A stretch of DNA of 61,049 nucleotides from Bacteroidota bacterium (GCA_023396255.1 JAEWWU010000012.1:1-61049), one strand, 5' to 3'. Positions 25,610 through 34,119 are shown, numbered from the stretch's first letter. Made by a program: numbers and translations. Notes: generated by a model not told the origin, from the letters alone.

Positions 25610-26662
25610 ATGATAAATAGGACGGTTATAAGAGTCAGGGTGTTGCAGCAGTTGTATGCAGCTATGATGGGAGGATTTAAGACCCCATCAGAAGTAGAAA
25701 AAGAGTTTTTGGCTTCTTTAGATGCCACCTACGATTTATATTTCTATTTGTTGGATTTGGTAGATGCCATTACGCAGTTACATATAGAGCTGACAGAAGT
25801 CCGAAAAAATAAATATTTGGCGAAAGAGGAAGACCTCAAGCCTAATATGCGTTTGATTCAAAACAGATTGGCAGAAGCTATTGGCAGCTCGGCTTCAATC
25901 AACAATCGAATGGGAAAAGGTGGATTATCTTGGAGACCTCAAGAGACCATTTTGCGGAACTTGTTGAAAGAAATAGTCTCTTCTCAACTCTACCAAGATT
26001 ACCTTCTTTCCGAAAATAACTACGAATCCGATGCTTCTTTTTGGATTTCGGCTCTTAAAAGTATAGTTTTCGGAAATACCGACTTGGATGAGCATTTGGA
26101 AGAGGTTAGTCTCTATTGGGATAACCCACAAAGTTTTGCCGAAAAAATCGAGATAGAAGACGAGAGTATGATGGATATCGAATTTGTGGAGCAAACGGTA
26201 TCTAATTTGAAAGGAACTCCTTTTTACTCCGCACAGTGCAATTTGCTTTCTCCAGTACAAACTGCGAAAGACTTTGTTTTGAAAAGTCTCCGTCGCTTTA
26301 ATCCTCAGAATAACAATACTATAGATGAGGTTTTGCTTCCAATGTTTAAGAATTATGAAGAGCGGCAATTTGGCTGTCAGTTGGTGCGCTTGGCTTCTGT
26401 GAAAGCACAGGAATATGATTCAGAGATTGAGAAATATTGCACGAACTGGGATCAGGAACGCTTGGCTAATATGGATATTTTGATTATGCGTATGGCTCTT
26501 ACAGAAGCTCTCAACTGTATGGATGTTCCACTCCAAGTTACATTGAATGAATATATAGAGTTGGCAAAACTTTATTCGACAACAAAGAGTGCTTCATTCG
26601 TAAATGGAGTATTGGATAAGCTATTTCGAGATCTTAAGAAAGAAAAGAGAATTATCAAATAG
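25610..26662 (+). CDS. nusB: Transcription antitermination factor NusB (long Bacteroidetes form)
   Basis: NusB binds boxA RNA with S10 in rRNA antitermination. The protein has 350 residues against about 140 in E. coli; the NusB fold is the C-terminal part. It has MINRTVIRVRVLQQLYA at the start and the conserved end LANMDILIMRMALTEAL, VTLNEYIELAKLYSTTKSASFVNGVLDKL. The middle is an insertion found in this phylum. I start at ATG 25610, after the promoter box, not at an upstream TTG at 25556. A strong terminator follows. Confidence 0.9.
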   Translation: MINRTVIRVRVLQQLYAAMMGGFKTPSEVEKEFLASLDATYDLYFYLLDLVDAITQLHIELTEVRKNKYLAKEEDLKPNMRLIQNRLAEAIGSSASINNRMGKGGLSWRPQETILRNLLKEIVSSQLYQDYLLSENNYESDASFWISALKSIVFGNTDLDEHLEEVSLYWDNPQSFAEKIEIEDESMMDIEFVEQTVSNLKGTPFYSAQCNLLSPVQTAKDFVLKSLRRFNPQNNNTIDEVLLPMFKNYEERQFGCQLVRLASVKAQEYDSEIEKYCTNWDQERLANMDILIMRMALTEALNCMDVPLQVTLNEYIELAKLYSTTKSASFVNGVLDKLFRDLKKEKRIIK

Positions 26663-26699
26663 AAAGAGAATCTCCGCCCTGGCTGATACGATGTAGGTG

Positions 26700-26748
26700 A
26701 ACAGCCCTTCGAAAGTTAAAAGCGAGACTTTTGGAGGGTTGTTTTATC
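26700..26748 (+). terminator. Terminator of nusB
   Basis: AACAGCCCTTCGAAAGT (26700-26716) pairs along 17 positions, three of them G-U, with ACTTTTGGAGGGTTGTT (26727-26743), and a T-rich tract follows. Confidence 0.8.
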
Positions 26749-27055
26749 TTCTTAAAAATATAGAATGACCTTTTTTAGGTTTTTAGGAAAGGTTATTTTT
26801 CAATATGACAATCGTCTCTACTATTTTTGGGGGCCGGAAAACTCTTTCAAAAACGGTTTTGTAAAGACGAATTTTTTCTGATTCAAATCTAAGTGTTCCT
26901 ATTTTTGTGTTGTAGGTGTCTTTCTTTATTGTGAATCTGCCTCTTGTGCTCCGCTAAGTACATTTAGAGGTAATCGAAAAGAGTCCAGGAAGGCGAGTAG
27001 GTGATAGATTGATGTTTTGTGTTTGTAGAAAAGCATAGTTTTCAGTTAAATGTAT
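26749..27055. other. Gene-free stretch before the rho promoter
   Basis: No coding frame with recognisable content, no tRNA and no CATG. I see nothing further that I can support here. Confidence 0.5.
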
Positions 27056-27063
27056 TACCTTTG
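27056..27063 (+). promoter_or_regulatory. -7 box of the rho promoter
   Basis: TACCTTTG at 27056-27063 matches the consensus closely. The -33 element is unclear. Transcription would start near 27070, leaving a leader of about 275 bases before rho. Confidence 0.6.
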
Positions 27064-27344
27064 CACACAAGGAGGGGGCTTCCTTATTCTTTCTTAGGGT
27101 GGTGTCTCCTTTTTGTGTCTTCATTGATTCTTTTGCGAATAGGAATAGTTGTCTATCGTGAGGATCGTTCCTTTTGGATAGATTTTCATTTCCCCTTGTT
27201 TGTGTCTTTCTGTTTTAGGTATTGTTCTTGTTTCGGTGTGAAGTGAGTACTTGGTAATAGAGAATAAGGATGGGAGATATTGGAGATGTGTCTTTTTGCA
27301 AAATGAGGAAAAAAAGAATGTATTGACAAATTATTATACAACTT
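27064..27344 (+). ncRNA. Long, probably structured 5' leader of rho
   Basis: The transcript would begin with ACACAAGGAGGGGG. CCCCTTGT and TGTGT near 27194-27208 can partly pair back with it. Inside are a second pairing of ACACAAGGAG with CTCCTTTTTGTG and a small TCTATC/GATAGA hairpin near 27151-27183. No open frame starts downstream of the predicted start and before rho. It could be an autoregulatory leader; a separate small RNA is possible, but I see no terminator before rho. Confidence 0.35.
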
Positions 27345-29297
27345 ATGCCTAAGTATACCATAATAGATCTTAATGGAAAAACAGTGGAGCAACTAACAGA
27401 GATTGCTTCTTCTCTTTCTATCGAAAATATACCTTCAGATAAGAGGGAGATTATATATAAGATATTGGATCAACAAGCTATTTCAGTGGCGGGGGTGCAA
27501 GTCGAAAAAGACAAAAAAAGAGAAGAGCGTAGAACGGAACGAAAGCAAACAAGTTCTTCTTCCAGATCCAAAGCACAAAAACGTTCTGCTAAATCGCCCC
27601 AATCTGTAGATGCTGATTCTTTGCAGAAAACAACCAGAACACTAACGGAAGAAGATATTGACCGTGCAATCAAAGAGGCTACAATAAGGGCACAGCAAAA
27701 GCAAATTCAAAAAGAAGCAGTGGAAAGCACAGATCCTATTTTGAGTGCTAATCAATCTGTTGCGGGTATAACAGATAGAGAGGTTGCCATTAAGGCAATT
27801 GCCTTGGCCGCTGAAGAACAAGCCAAATCTAATCCTTTGATGACGAATCGGGAGGAGGAGAATGCCGAGGAACGTGCGATTTTTCCTGTTATAGAGGGAA
27901 AGAAAGGTGTTGTAGCAAGAGAGAACAGAAGCCGGCGAACTCAATTTGAGAAGAAGCCCGAAGAGAAAAATGTTTCTCAGGTTTCGGAAATAGAGGCAGA
28001 GAAGGAATCTAAACCTCAGGAATCAAAGACCCAAATGGTGTTTACGCATCGCAACTCATCTTCGATGTTGGCAGATCTTCTCCCTACGGAGTCTTCCGAA
28101 AATAAGGAAGAATCAAAAGAAAAAGAATTAGCAGAGGATGCCGATAAGCCTTTTGAAAAATATGATTTCGATAATAAACTTTTTTGTTCTGGGGTTTTGG
28201 AAATTATGCCTGATGGGTATGGTTTCTTGAGATCTGCGGATTATAACTACCTATCTTCTCCAGATGATGTTTATTTGTCGGCTCAGCAGATTAAGTCTTT
28301 CTCTTTGAAAATGGGGGACTTGGTCGAGGGGTCTATTCGTCCACCAAAAGAGGGAGAGAAGTTTTTCCCATTTGTAAAACCAACTCTTATAAATGGACGT
28401 AAACCATCTGAAATTATGGATCGCGTTCCCTTTGAGCATCTCACTCCTCTTTTCCCTGAAGAAAAGTTCAAGTTAGAGTCTTATGGAGTACCCTCTGTGT
28501 ACGATAAGACAGCAATGAGGATTGTGGACTTGTTTTCTCCCATAGGAAAAGGACAGAGAGGGCTTATTGTAGCGCAGCCAAAGACAGGTAAAACAATGTT
28601 ACTCAAGGATATTGCCAATGCAATATCGGCCAATCATCCGGAAGTATATATGATTATACTTCTCATAGATGAGCGTCCGGAAGAGGTAACGGATATGACG
28701 AGAAATGTAAATGCAGAGGTTATTGCATCAACGTTCGATGAACCGGCAGAACGACACGTTAAGATTGCTGAGATCGTTTTGAATAAGGCAAAAAGAATGG
28801 CAGAGTGTGGCCACGATGTTTTGATTCTGTTGGATTCTATAACCCGTCTAGCACGTGCCTATAATACAATTCAACCTGCTTCTGGAAAGGTTTTGAGCGG
28901 GGGAGTTGATGCTAATGCTTTACAGAAGCCCAAGCGTTTTTTTGGAGCTGCCCGCAACATAGAGCACGGAGGTAGTCTTACCATTTTGGCAACGGCGCTT
29001 ACAGAGACTGGATCTAAAATGGATGACGTTATATTCGAAGAGTTTAAGGGAGCAGGAAATATGGAGTTGCAGCTGGATCGTCGTTTGTCTAACAAACGTA
29101 TTTTCCCTGCTGTTGATATCCTATCCAGTAGCACTCGCAGAGATGATCTTTTGCTGGATCATACTTCTCTGAAACGGATGTGGATCTTGAGAAATCATCT
29201 GTCGGATATGAATCCGGTAGAATCTATGGAGTTTGTAAAGCAAAGAGTTGAGGCGACGGAAAGTAATTTGGAATTCTTGGCTTCAATGAATGGTTAA
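27345..29297 (+). CDS. rho: Transcription termination factor Rho
   Basis: Rho is a hexameric RNA helicase that ends transcription. The protein has 650 residues against 419 in E. coli. The difference is a charged, low-complexity insertion at about residues 55-260, rich in Lys, Glu, Arg and Ser, placed after the N-terminal helix bundle. The cold-shock RNA-binding domain follows (GVLEIMPDGYGFLRSADYNY), then the ATPase with AQPKTGKTMLLKDI (Walker A), LIDERPEEVTDM, ILLDSITRLARAYN (Walker B) and the GGVDANALQKPKRFFGAAR loops. Insertions of this kind occur in Bacteroidetes Rho and may affect phase behaviour or RNA binding. Confidence 0.97.
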   Translation: MPKYTIIDLNGKTVEQLTEIASSLSIENIPSDKREIIYKILDQQAISVAGVQVEKDKKREERRTERKQTSSSSRSKAQKRSAKSPQSVDADSLQKTTRTLTEEDIDRAIKEATIRAQQKQIQKEAVESTDPILSANQSVAGITDREVAIKAIALAAEEQAKSNPLMTNREEENAEERAIFPVIEGKKGVVARENRSRRTQFEKKPEEKNVSQVSEIEAEKESKPQESKTQMVFTHRNSSSMLADLLPTESSENKEESKEKELAEDADKPFEKYDFDNKLFCSGVLEIMPDGYGFLRSADYNYLSSPDDVYLSAQQIKSFSLKMGDLVEGSIRPPKEGEKFFPFVKPTLINGRKPSEIMDRVPFEHLTPLFPEEKFKLESYGVPSVYDKTAMRIVDLFSPIGKGQRGLIVAQPKTGKTMLLKDIANAISANHPEVYMIILLIDERPEEVTDMTRNVNAEVIASTFDEPAERHVKIAEIVLNKAKRMAECGHDVLILLDSITRLARAYNTIQPASGKVLSGGVDANALQKPKRFFGAARNIEHGGSLTILATALTETGSKMDDVIFEEFKGAGNMELQLDRRLSNKRIFPAVDILSSSTRRDDLLLDHTSLKRMWILRNHLSDMNPVESMEFVKQRVEATESNLEFLASMNG

Positions 29298-29328
29298 TTG
29301 GTAATCTTCATTTCATAAATAGGCGACG

Positions 29329-29369
29329 AGAGGCTGTGCATAGAGAAGATCTGTGGCAGCCTCTTTTTT
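29329..29369 (+). terminator. Terminator of rho
   Basis: AGAGGCTG (29329-29336) and CAGCCTCT (29357-29364) form an 8-bp stem with a 20-base loop, followed by TTTTT. Confidence 0.8.
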
Positions 29370-29547
29370 CTCTCGAAAGGAGAAGAATATAGATACACTT
29401 TTTCTTTATGAGATTGGCACAAAATAATTCTTCCCATAGTAAAGGTCTACAAGGCTAAAAAAAATCAGAGATTTTGGGAGATATCGGTACGAATCGGGTG
29501 TATTCGTTTTAATCCTTTGGCTTGGGGCGAAAATCTGTGGTGGACTA

Positions 29548-29581
29548 TTTTTGTACATATCCCTAATAATAACTACTTTTG
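29548..29581 (+). promoter_or_regulatory. Promoter of rplY
   Basis: TTTTTG at 29548-29553 and TACTTTTG at 29574-29581 are separated by 20 bases. Transcription would start near 29588. Confidence 0.7.
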
Positions 29582-29587
29582 TGCAGT

Positions 29588-29712
29588 TTTGCGAATGGAA
29601 CATTACTACAGAACCATCTTTACTAAGATTCTTGAGAAGAAATCTGAGAGGTGGTGTTGTGTATGGGAGATTAGTAAAGACTAATTTTGAGTAACACATT
29701 TAATAATTTGGA
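29588..29712 (+). promoter_or_regulatory. Structured leader of rplY
   Basis: The leader of about 125 bases contains a perfect 9-bp long-range pairing, CTTTACTAA (29618-29626) with TTAGTAAAG (29671-29679). It competes with ACCATCT pairing to AGGTGGT inside it. The layout would suit autogenous control of a ribosomal protein; this is inference. Confidence 0.35.
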
Positions 29713-30333
29713 ATGAAAACATTTGAATTGAAGGCGCAATTGCGTAGTGCCGATGAAGTTGGAAAAAAAGCTTCTAAGTCAATTAGAAAAGGAGGGTTGA
29801 TCCCGGCGGTTCTTTATGGTGGAGAAGAAACTATGCACTTAACAGTAACAGAAGATGACGTGCGCAACTTGATTTATACTCCTGAAATTTTCGTAATAGA
29901 CCTAAATATTGATGGAAAGAGTTGTAAAGCTGTTCTTAAAGATTTGCAATTCCACCCAGTAACAGACAAGGTCTTGCATATGGATTTCTTGCAAGTGTTC
30001 GATAATAAGCCTATTGTGATGAATGTGCCCATCGTTCTTGATGGTTATGCAATCGGGGTTAAAGCCGGTGGTAAGCTTACTCGTGAGAAGCGTACATTGA
30101 AGGTAAAAGCTGTTTACACAGAAATTCCTGAAAAATTGCATATTAATGTTAGCAAGTTGCGTTTGGGTAAGACTATCCAAATTCACCAATTGAGTTTCGA
30201 AGGATTGCAACTTATGGATGCTCCTAACGCAGTTGTGTGTGCAGTTAAACTTACTCGTGCTGCTCGTGGTAAGGGTGCTGCTGCGGTTGTAATCGAAGAA
30301 GAGGAGGAAGAAGACGAAGCTGCTGAAGCTTGA
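29713..30333 (+). CDS. rplY: Ribosomal protein L25 (Ctc form)
   Basis: L25 binds 5S rRNA in the large subunit. The protein has 206 residues, the long form with a C-terminal CTC/TL5 domain. The L25 domain (1-90) shows KSIRKGGLIPAVLYGG and LKDLQFHPVTDKVLHMDFLQV. The CTC domain runs to about 180, and a short acidic tail of Glu, Asp and Ala ends the protein. It has its own promoter and terminator but lies next to pth, a common neighbour. Confidence 0.95.
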   Translation: MKTFELKAQLRSADEVGKKASKSIRKGGLIPAVLYGGEETMHLTVTEDDVRNLIYTPEIFVIDLNIDGKSCKAVLKDLQFHPVTDKVLHMDFLQVFDNKPIVMNVPIVLDGYAIGVKAGGKLTREKRTLKVKAVYTEIPEKLHINVSKLRLGKTIQIHQLSFEGLQLMDAPNAVVCAVKLTRAARGKGAAAVVIEEEEEEDEAAEA

Positions 30334-30384
30334 TCCTTCTGTTGAAAATTTTCTCGAGGATAGAGAATTCAAAATTTAATAATC

Positions 30385-30443
30385 AAAACCGCACACAAAG
30401 GGTTCGTGTTGTATTTGCGCTCTCTTTGTTGTGCGGTTTTTCT
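30385..30443 (+). terminator. Terminator of rplY
   Basis: AAAACCGCACACAAAG (30385-30400) pairs with CTTTGTTGTGCGGTTTT (30424-30440), with one bulge, followed by T residues. Confidence 0.8.
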
Positions 30444-30460
30444 TATAGTATGTTACCGAA

Positions 30461-31042
30461 ATGAAGTATTTGGTCGTAGGATTGGGAAACCCGACACAGG
30501 AGTATTTGGGCACTCGTCATAATATAGGTTTTCGGATGGCTAACCATTTGGCTCAAGATTTACAATTAACTTTCACAGAAGATCGTTATGGGGCCATTGC
30601 TATGGGACGGATTAAGAATAAAGAGATTTGCCTTCTAAAACCATCTACCTTTATGAATCTCAGTGGCAATGCAGTTCGCTATTGGTTGCAACAGTTGCAC
30701 ACAGATACTTCTCACTTATTGATTTTGGTAGATGAGTTAGTTTTTAATTTGGGTGTTCTTAAACTTAAATCTTCGGGAAGTCATGGGGGACACAATGGTC
30801 TTCGTCATATATCTGAAGTTTTGAAGACAGATGTCTATGCTCGGTTAAGGTGTGGCATTGGAAACAACTTCCCCAGAGGAAAACAAATAGAGTATGTGTT
30901 GGGGAAATTTACTTCCGAGGAAGAAGCTCTAATGCCCTATATTTTAGAACGAAGCACCAGCATCATAAAAGACTTTTGTCTCTGTGGTATACAACACGCA
31001 ATGACGTCTTATAATAATAAGTCTCTGTTGCCGAATGAGTAA
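30461..31042 (+). CDS. pth: Aminoacyl-tRNA (peptidyl-tRNA) hydrolase
   Basis: Pth frees tRNA from peptidyl-tRNA lost by ribosomes. The protein has 193 residues with GLGNPTQEYLGTRHNIGF (catalytic His about residue 22), KPSTFMNLSGNAV, the conserved DE of LVDELVF and GGHNGLRHI. The stop overlaps the start of the S4 protein by 8 bases. The only CATG I found in core sequence lies here (30782), in the His-Gly pair of GSHGG. Confidence 0.96.
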   Translation: MKYLVVGLGNPTQEYLGTRHNIGFRMANHLAQDLQLTFTEDRYGAIAMGRIKNKEICLLKPSTFMNLSGNAVRYWLQQLHTDTSHLLILVDELVFNLGVLKLKSSGSHGGHNGLRHISEVLKTDVYARLRCGIGNNFPRGKQIEYVLGKFTSEEEALMPYILERSTSIIKDFCLCGIQHAMTSYNNKSLLPNE

Positions 31043-31532
31043 AGAGGTTCGCGTTGATAGTTTTTTGTGGGCAGTTAGGATATTCAAAACTCGTACACTT
31101 GCCCAAGAGGCTTGCAAGAAGGGGCGGGTTACAATTAATTCGGTAATAGCAAAACCCTCCAAGATGGTTTCCGTTGGTGATGTTGTTGTCGTTCGCAAGC
31201 CTCCTATTTCATTCTCTTTTAGAGTTCTTGCAATCGCTGCAAACAGAATGAATGCCAAATTGGTCCCGGAGTATGTCGAGAATATTACTCCTAAAGAGGA
31301 GTACGAGGCAATGGAGATGCAGCGTTTATCTGGGTATATAGATCGAGCCAAGGGATTAGGGAGACCTACCAAAAAGGAGAGACGAGACTTGGAACAATTC
31401 TACGGAGAGAGGTTGCCTGTTTACCTAGATGAAAATGGTGAGGATTGGGAACAATTAAAATCTAATTCAGAGAGAGTAGAGGAGCTGGACTATTTTCTTG
31501 AAGATGAAGATGATGACTGGGATAATTGGTGA
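31035..31532 (+). CDS. S4-domain RNA-binding protein, Hsp15-like
   Basis: The protein has 165 residues. The S4 domain fills the first 60: VRVDSFLWAVRIFKTRTLA, ACKKGRVTINS and VGDVVVVRK. The fold binds RNA; Hsp15 in E. coli recovers 50S subunits blocked with peptidyl-tRNA. Its 8-base overlap with pth, which acts on the same kind of product, fits that role. The C-terminal third is strongly acidic, ending in EDEDDDWDNW. Confidence 0.88.
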   Translation: MSKEVRVDSFLWAVRIFKTRTLAQEACKKGRVTINSVIAKPSKMVSVGDVVVVRKPPISFSFRVLAIAANRMNAKLVPEYVENITPKEEYEAMEMQRLSGYIDRAKGLGRPTKKERRDLEQFYGERLPVYLDENGEDWEQLKSNSERVEELDYFLEDEDDDWDNW

Positions 31533-31637
31533 TAAAATCAGTCTTATTCCAAATATTCACAATGAAACATCAGGCTCTCTTTTTCTTCCTGTAACTATTC
31601 AAACATTTGTAAGAAGAGGTCCCCTGCCTTGCGGATG

Positions 31638-31668
31638 TTTGTTTATTTAGAATTTATGTCTATATTTG
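31638..31668 (+). promoter_or_regulatory. Promoter of the methionine operon
   Basis: TTTG at 31638-31641 and TATATTTG at 31661-31668 are 19 bases apart, a close match to the Bacteroidetes consensus. Transcription would start near 31674, about 20 bases before the leader peptide start codon. Confidence 0.75.
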
Positions 31669-31695
31669 CAGGACGATACATACTAAGAACAAAAA

Positions 31696-31782
31696 ATGAA
31701 GCACACCACGATGTATATGATGGCTATGATGATGCAGAGATTGCTCTTTGCAGAGGCTGTCGTGTATACAATAACGGTATAA
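31696..31782 (+). CDS. Met-rich leader peptide of the met operon
   Basis: This is a 28-codon frame directly downstream of a good promoter. It begins MKHTTMYMMAMMMQRL, with 7 Met codons among the first 13 and three in a row at codons 11-13. It ends with TAA at 31780-31782, 21 bases before a strong terminator and 99 bases before metY. Nothing in it looks like a functional protein. The Met run placed before a terminator and before methionine-synthesis genes is the layout of a leader peptide whose translation senses charged tRNA-Met. No experimental support is known to me. Confidence 0.75.
   Translation: MKHTTMYMMAMMMQRLLFAEAVVYTITV
31747..31756 (+). promoter_or_regulatory. Putative antiterminator strand in the met leader
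   Basis: TTTGCAGAGG can pair with CCGCTGCAAA (31807-31816), the 5' arm of the terminator, at 9 of 10 positions. It begins 13 bases after the last of the three consecutive Met codons (31732-31734). A ribosome stalled on those codons would just leave it free, so the terminator could not form. Confidence 0.55.
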
Positions 31783-31803
31783 ATCAGATACAACCATAAC
31801 GAG

Positions 31804-31840
31804 AGACCGCTGCAAACTTAGGCTTGCAGCGGTCTTTTGT
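31804..31840 (+). terminator. Attenuator (intrinsic terminator) upstream of metY
   Basis: AGACCGCTGCAA (31804-31815) and TTGCAGCGGTCT (31824-31835) form a perfect 12-bp stem with an 8-base loop, ending in a run of T. It lies between the leader peptide and metY, with no gene ending just before it that it could serve. Confidence 0.85.
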
Positions 31841-31881
31841 TGTTATAGTAATATTAAACCCTAAAAATAATCTTAAGACGT

Positions 31882-33162
31882 ATGAGTACAAAAGAAACTG
31901 CTAACACAGCAACAACCGCAATCCAATTTGCCTACAATCCTTTTGAAAACAACGGTGCTACTACCGTACCTCTCTATCAAGGTACAGCGTATGCGTTCAA
32001 GAGTAGTGATCATGCCGCCGAAGTATTTGACCTTAAAGCTCCGGGATACATCTATACGCGTCTCAACAATCCTACTTCAGATGTGCTTGAGCAGCGTTTG
32101 GCGGCTCTAGAGGGAGGCGTGGGAGCCGTGGTGACTTCCAGTGGTATGAGTGCTATATCCACGGCACTGCTTACCTTGCTTTCGTCAGGAGATCATATTG
32201 TGGCATCGGCTAGCCTTTATGGTGGCACCTTCAATCTCTTGAGTGTTACGCTACCTAAGCTTGGTATTGAGACCACCTTTGTGGCTCCCGATGATCTGAA
32301 TGCCTTTGCTAAGGCGATACGCCCCAATACTCGTGTGATATATACAGAAGCACTAGGCAATCCTAAGCTTGACTTTGTCGATATTGCGGCGTTGGCAGAG
32401 ATCGCCCATAGTGCAGGGCTTCCCCTAATTGTTGATAATACAATCACCCCAGCTCTTTTAAAACCTATAGAGCATGGCGCAGATATTGTGATACATTCCA
32501 CGACAAAATATATCTGTGGTAATGGCACTGCACTTGGTGGAGCAATCATTGATGCAGGGCGTTTTAATTGGAGTCAAGGAAAGTTCCCAGCATTTACAGA
32601 ACCTAGTCCGGGATATCATGGCTTGGTTTATTGGGATACTTTTGGCGCAGCCTCTTTTATTGTGCGTGTGCGTGTAGAGGGTTTGAGAGACTTCGGTAGC
32701 AGTGCTAGTCCTACCAATAGTTTCTATACGCTTCAAGGGCTTGAAACCCTAGACTTACGCATCAAGTCTGTTAGTAGCACTGCGCAGCAACTTGCTCAGT
32801 GGCTGTCTACTCATCCTCGTGTTGCTTGGGTCAATTATCCTGGTCTATCTACCTCTCCTTACCATACATTGTGCTCACAATACCTCACCGACGGTTTTGG
32901 TGGTCTCTTGACTTTTGCTCCCAAAGGTGGTTATGAAGCTGCGAAAAAGGTGGTCGATGCTATGCAACTCTTTAAGATCGTGGCCAATCTGGGAGATACA
33001 AAATCTCTCGTCATACATCCGAGCAGCACTACTCATCGGCAGCTAAGTGAAGAGCAGCAGCTTGCAGCGGGGGTGACTCCCGATTTGATCCGTCTCTCCA
33101 TTGGGTTAGAGTCTATTGAAGACCTTAAGGCAGATATTGACAAAGCTCTTTTACAGATCTAA
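31882..33162 (+). CDS. metY: O-acetylhomoserine aminocarboxypropyltransferase (sulfhydrylase)
   Basis: MetY makes homocysteine from O-acetylhomoserine and sulfide. The protein has 426 residues, the MetY length, longer than MetB/MetC. The PLP-binding Lys is in HSTTKYICGNG (about residue 210). VVTSSGMSAISTALL and NPTSDVLEQRLAALE are the phosphate and substrate regions, and PGYHGLVYWD is a MetY-type insertion. The stop shares one base with the metX start (TAATG), so the genes are coupled. The gene has several CATG sites and looks richer in G+C than its neighbours upstream, which suggests transfer. Confidence 0.93.
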   Translation: MSTKETANTATTAIQFAYNPFENNGATTVPLYQGTAYAFKSSDHAAEVFDLKAPGYIYTRLNNPTSDVLEQRLAALEGGVGAVVTSSGMSAISTALLTLLSSGDHIVASASLYGGTFNLLSVTLPKLGIETTFVAPDDLNAFAKAIRPNTRVIYTEALGNPKLDFVDIAALAEIAHSAGLPLIVDNTITPALLKPIEHGADIVIHSTTKYICGNGTALGGAIIDAGRFNWSQGKFPAFTEPSPGYHGLVYWDTFGAASFIVRVRVEGLRDFGSSASPTNSFYTLQGLETLDLRIKSVSSTAQQLAQWLSTHPRVAWVNYPGLSTSPYHTLCSQYLTDGFGGLLTFAPKGGYEAAKKVVDAMQLFKIVANLGDTKSLVIHPSSTTHRQLSEEQQLAAGVTPDLIRLSIGLESIEDLKADIDKALLQI

Positions 33163-34115
33163 TGCCGATGCTACAGTGTGTACGTATAGATGAATTTACC
33201 TCAGAGAGAGGGCAGCAGTATAATGGCTTCTCTCTGAGTTATGAAGTGGCCGGCTGCCCCCTTGGAACAGCACCCATTGTACTGGTCAATCACGCTCTTA
33301 CGGGTAATTCGAGTGTGGCAGGAGAGCAGGGGTGGTGGGGCTCACTTATTGGGCCAGGTAAGGCGATAGATACTATTCGATATACCATTTTCGCGTTTAA
33401 TATTCCAGGTAATGGTTACGATGGGGGCGTGTATAGCGATCCGGAGCAATTTACCCTGTGCGATGTGGCTCACCTTTTTGTGAAGGGCTTGCAGAAGCTC
33501 GGTATTTCCGCTCTAGATGCGATTATCGGAGCCTCGATGGGTGGTGCGCTTACGTGGCAGATGGCATACCTTTATCCTACTTTAGCACGTCGTATCTTCC
33601 CGATTGCGTGCGATTATAAGGCTAGTGACTGGCTTATAGCGCAGACGTATGTGCAGCAGTTAATTCTCGCACATTCGAATGACCCTCTGCGCGATGCTCG
33701 TGTGCATGCAATGCTCTGCTATCGTACGCCACCGTCTCTTAATCAGCGTTTTGGAGAGCAGTCCAACCCTCAGTCTGGTAGAGCTGAAATCATAGAGTGG
33801 CTTACCTATCACGGAACTCGACTAAGTGAGAGATTTACCCTCTCTGCCTATCAGGTGATGACCTATCTCACGGCTACGATCAGAGTCTGTTCCACAGTGT
33901 CAGAACTTGCAGCCATTAAATCGGCTATTCACCTTGTCTCAATAGATAGCGATCTACTTTTTACGCATGATCGTTCCGTAGAGCTCTACAGAGAGTTATC
34001 ACGCCTCAAGCCCGATACTACTCTCTCTACTTTGCACTCGATACACGGACATGATGCCTTTTTGATGGAGTATGAGCAACTAAATCGTATTATAGCACCC
34101 TATTTTAAAGTATAG
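33162..34115 (+). CDS. metX: Homoserine O-acetyltransferase
   Basis: MetX acetylates homoserine, giving the substrate of MetY. The protein has 317 residues of alpha/beta-hydrolase fold, somewhat shorter than the usual 350-380. It shows the oxyanion region VLVNHALTGNS, the nucleophile elbow GASMGGALTWQMA (Ser about 127), the acid VSIDSDLLFTHD and the catalytic His in HGHDAFLMEY. It starts on the last base of metY and ends 4 bases before thrA. Confidence 0.92.
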   Translation: MPMLQCVRIDEFTSERGQQYNGFSLSYEVAGCPLGTAPIVLVNHALTGNSSVAGEQGWWGSLIGPGKAIDTIRYTIFAFNIPGNGYDGGVYSDPEQFTLCDVAHLFVKGLQKLGISALDAIIGASMGGALTWQMAYLYPTLARRIFPIACDYKASDWLIAQTYVQQLILAHSNDPLRDARVHAMLCYRTPPSLNQRFGEQSNPQSGRAEIIEWLTYHGTRLSERFTLSAYQVMTYLTATIRVCSTVSELAAIKSAIHLVSIDSDLLFTHDRSVELYRELSRLKPDTTLSTLHSIHGHDAFLMEYEQLNRIIAPYFKV

Positions 34116-34119
34116 CAAT

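Noticed and set aside
27019..27246. 75-codon plus-strand frame upstream of rho
   Set aside because: Its start lies upstream of the predicted rho transcription start and its translation shows no family; more likely leader RNA.
29406..29699. 97-codon minus-strand frame before rplY
   Set aside because: It covers the rplY promoter and leader on the opposite strand and has no recognisable content.
31669..31881. SAM riboswitch in front of metY
   Set aside because: I do not see a SAM-I or SAM-II core; the space is taken by the leader peptide and terminator, which explain the region better.
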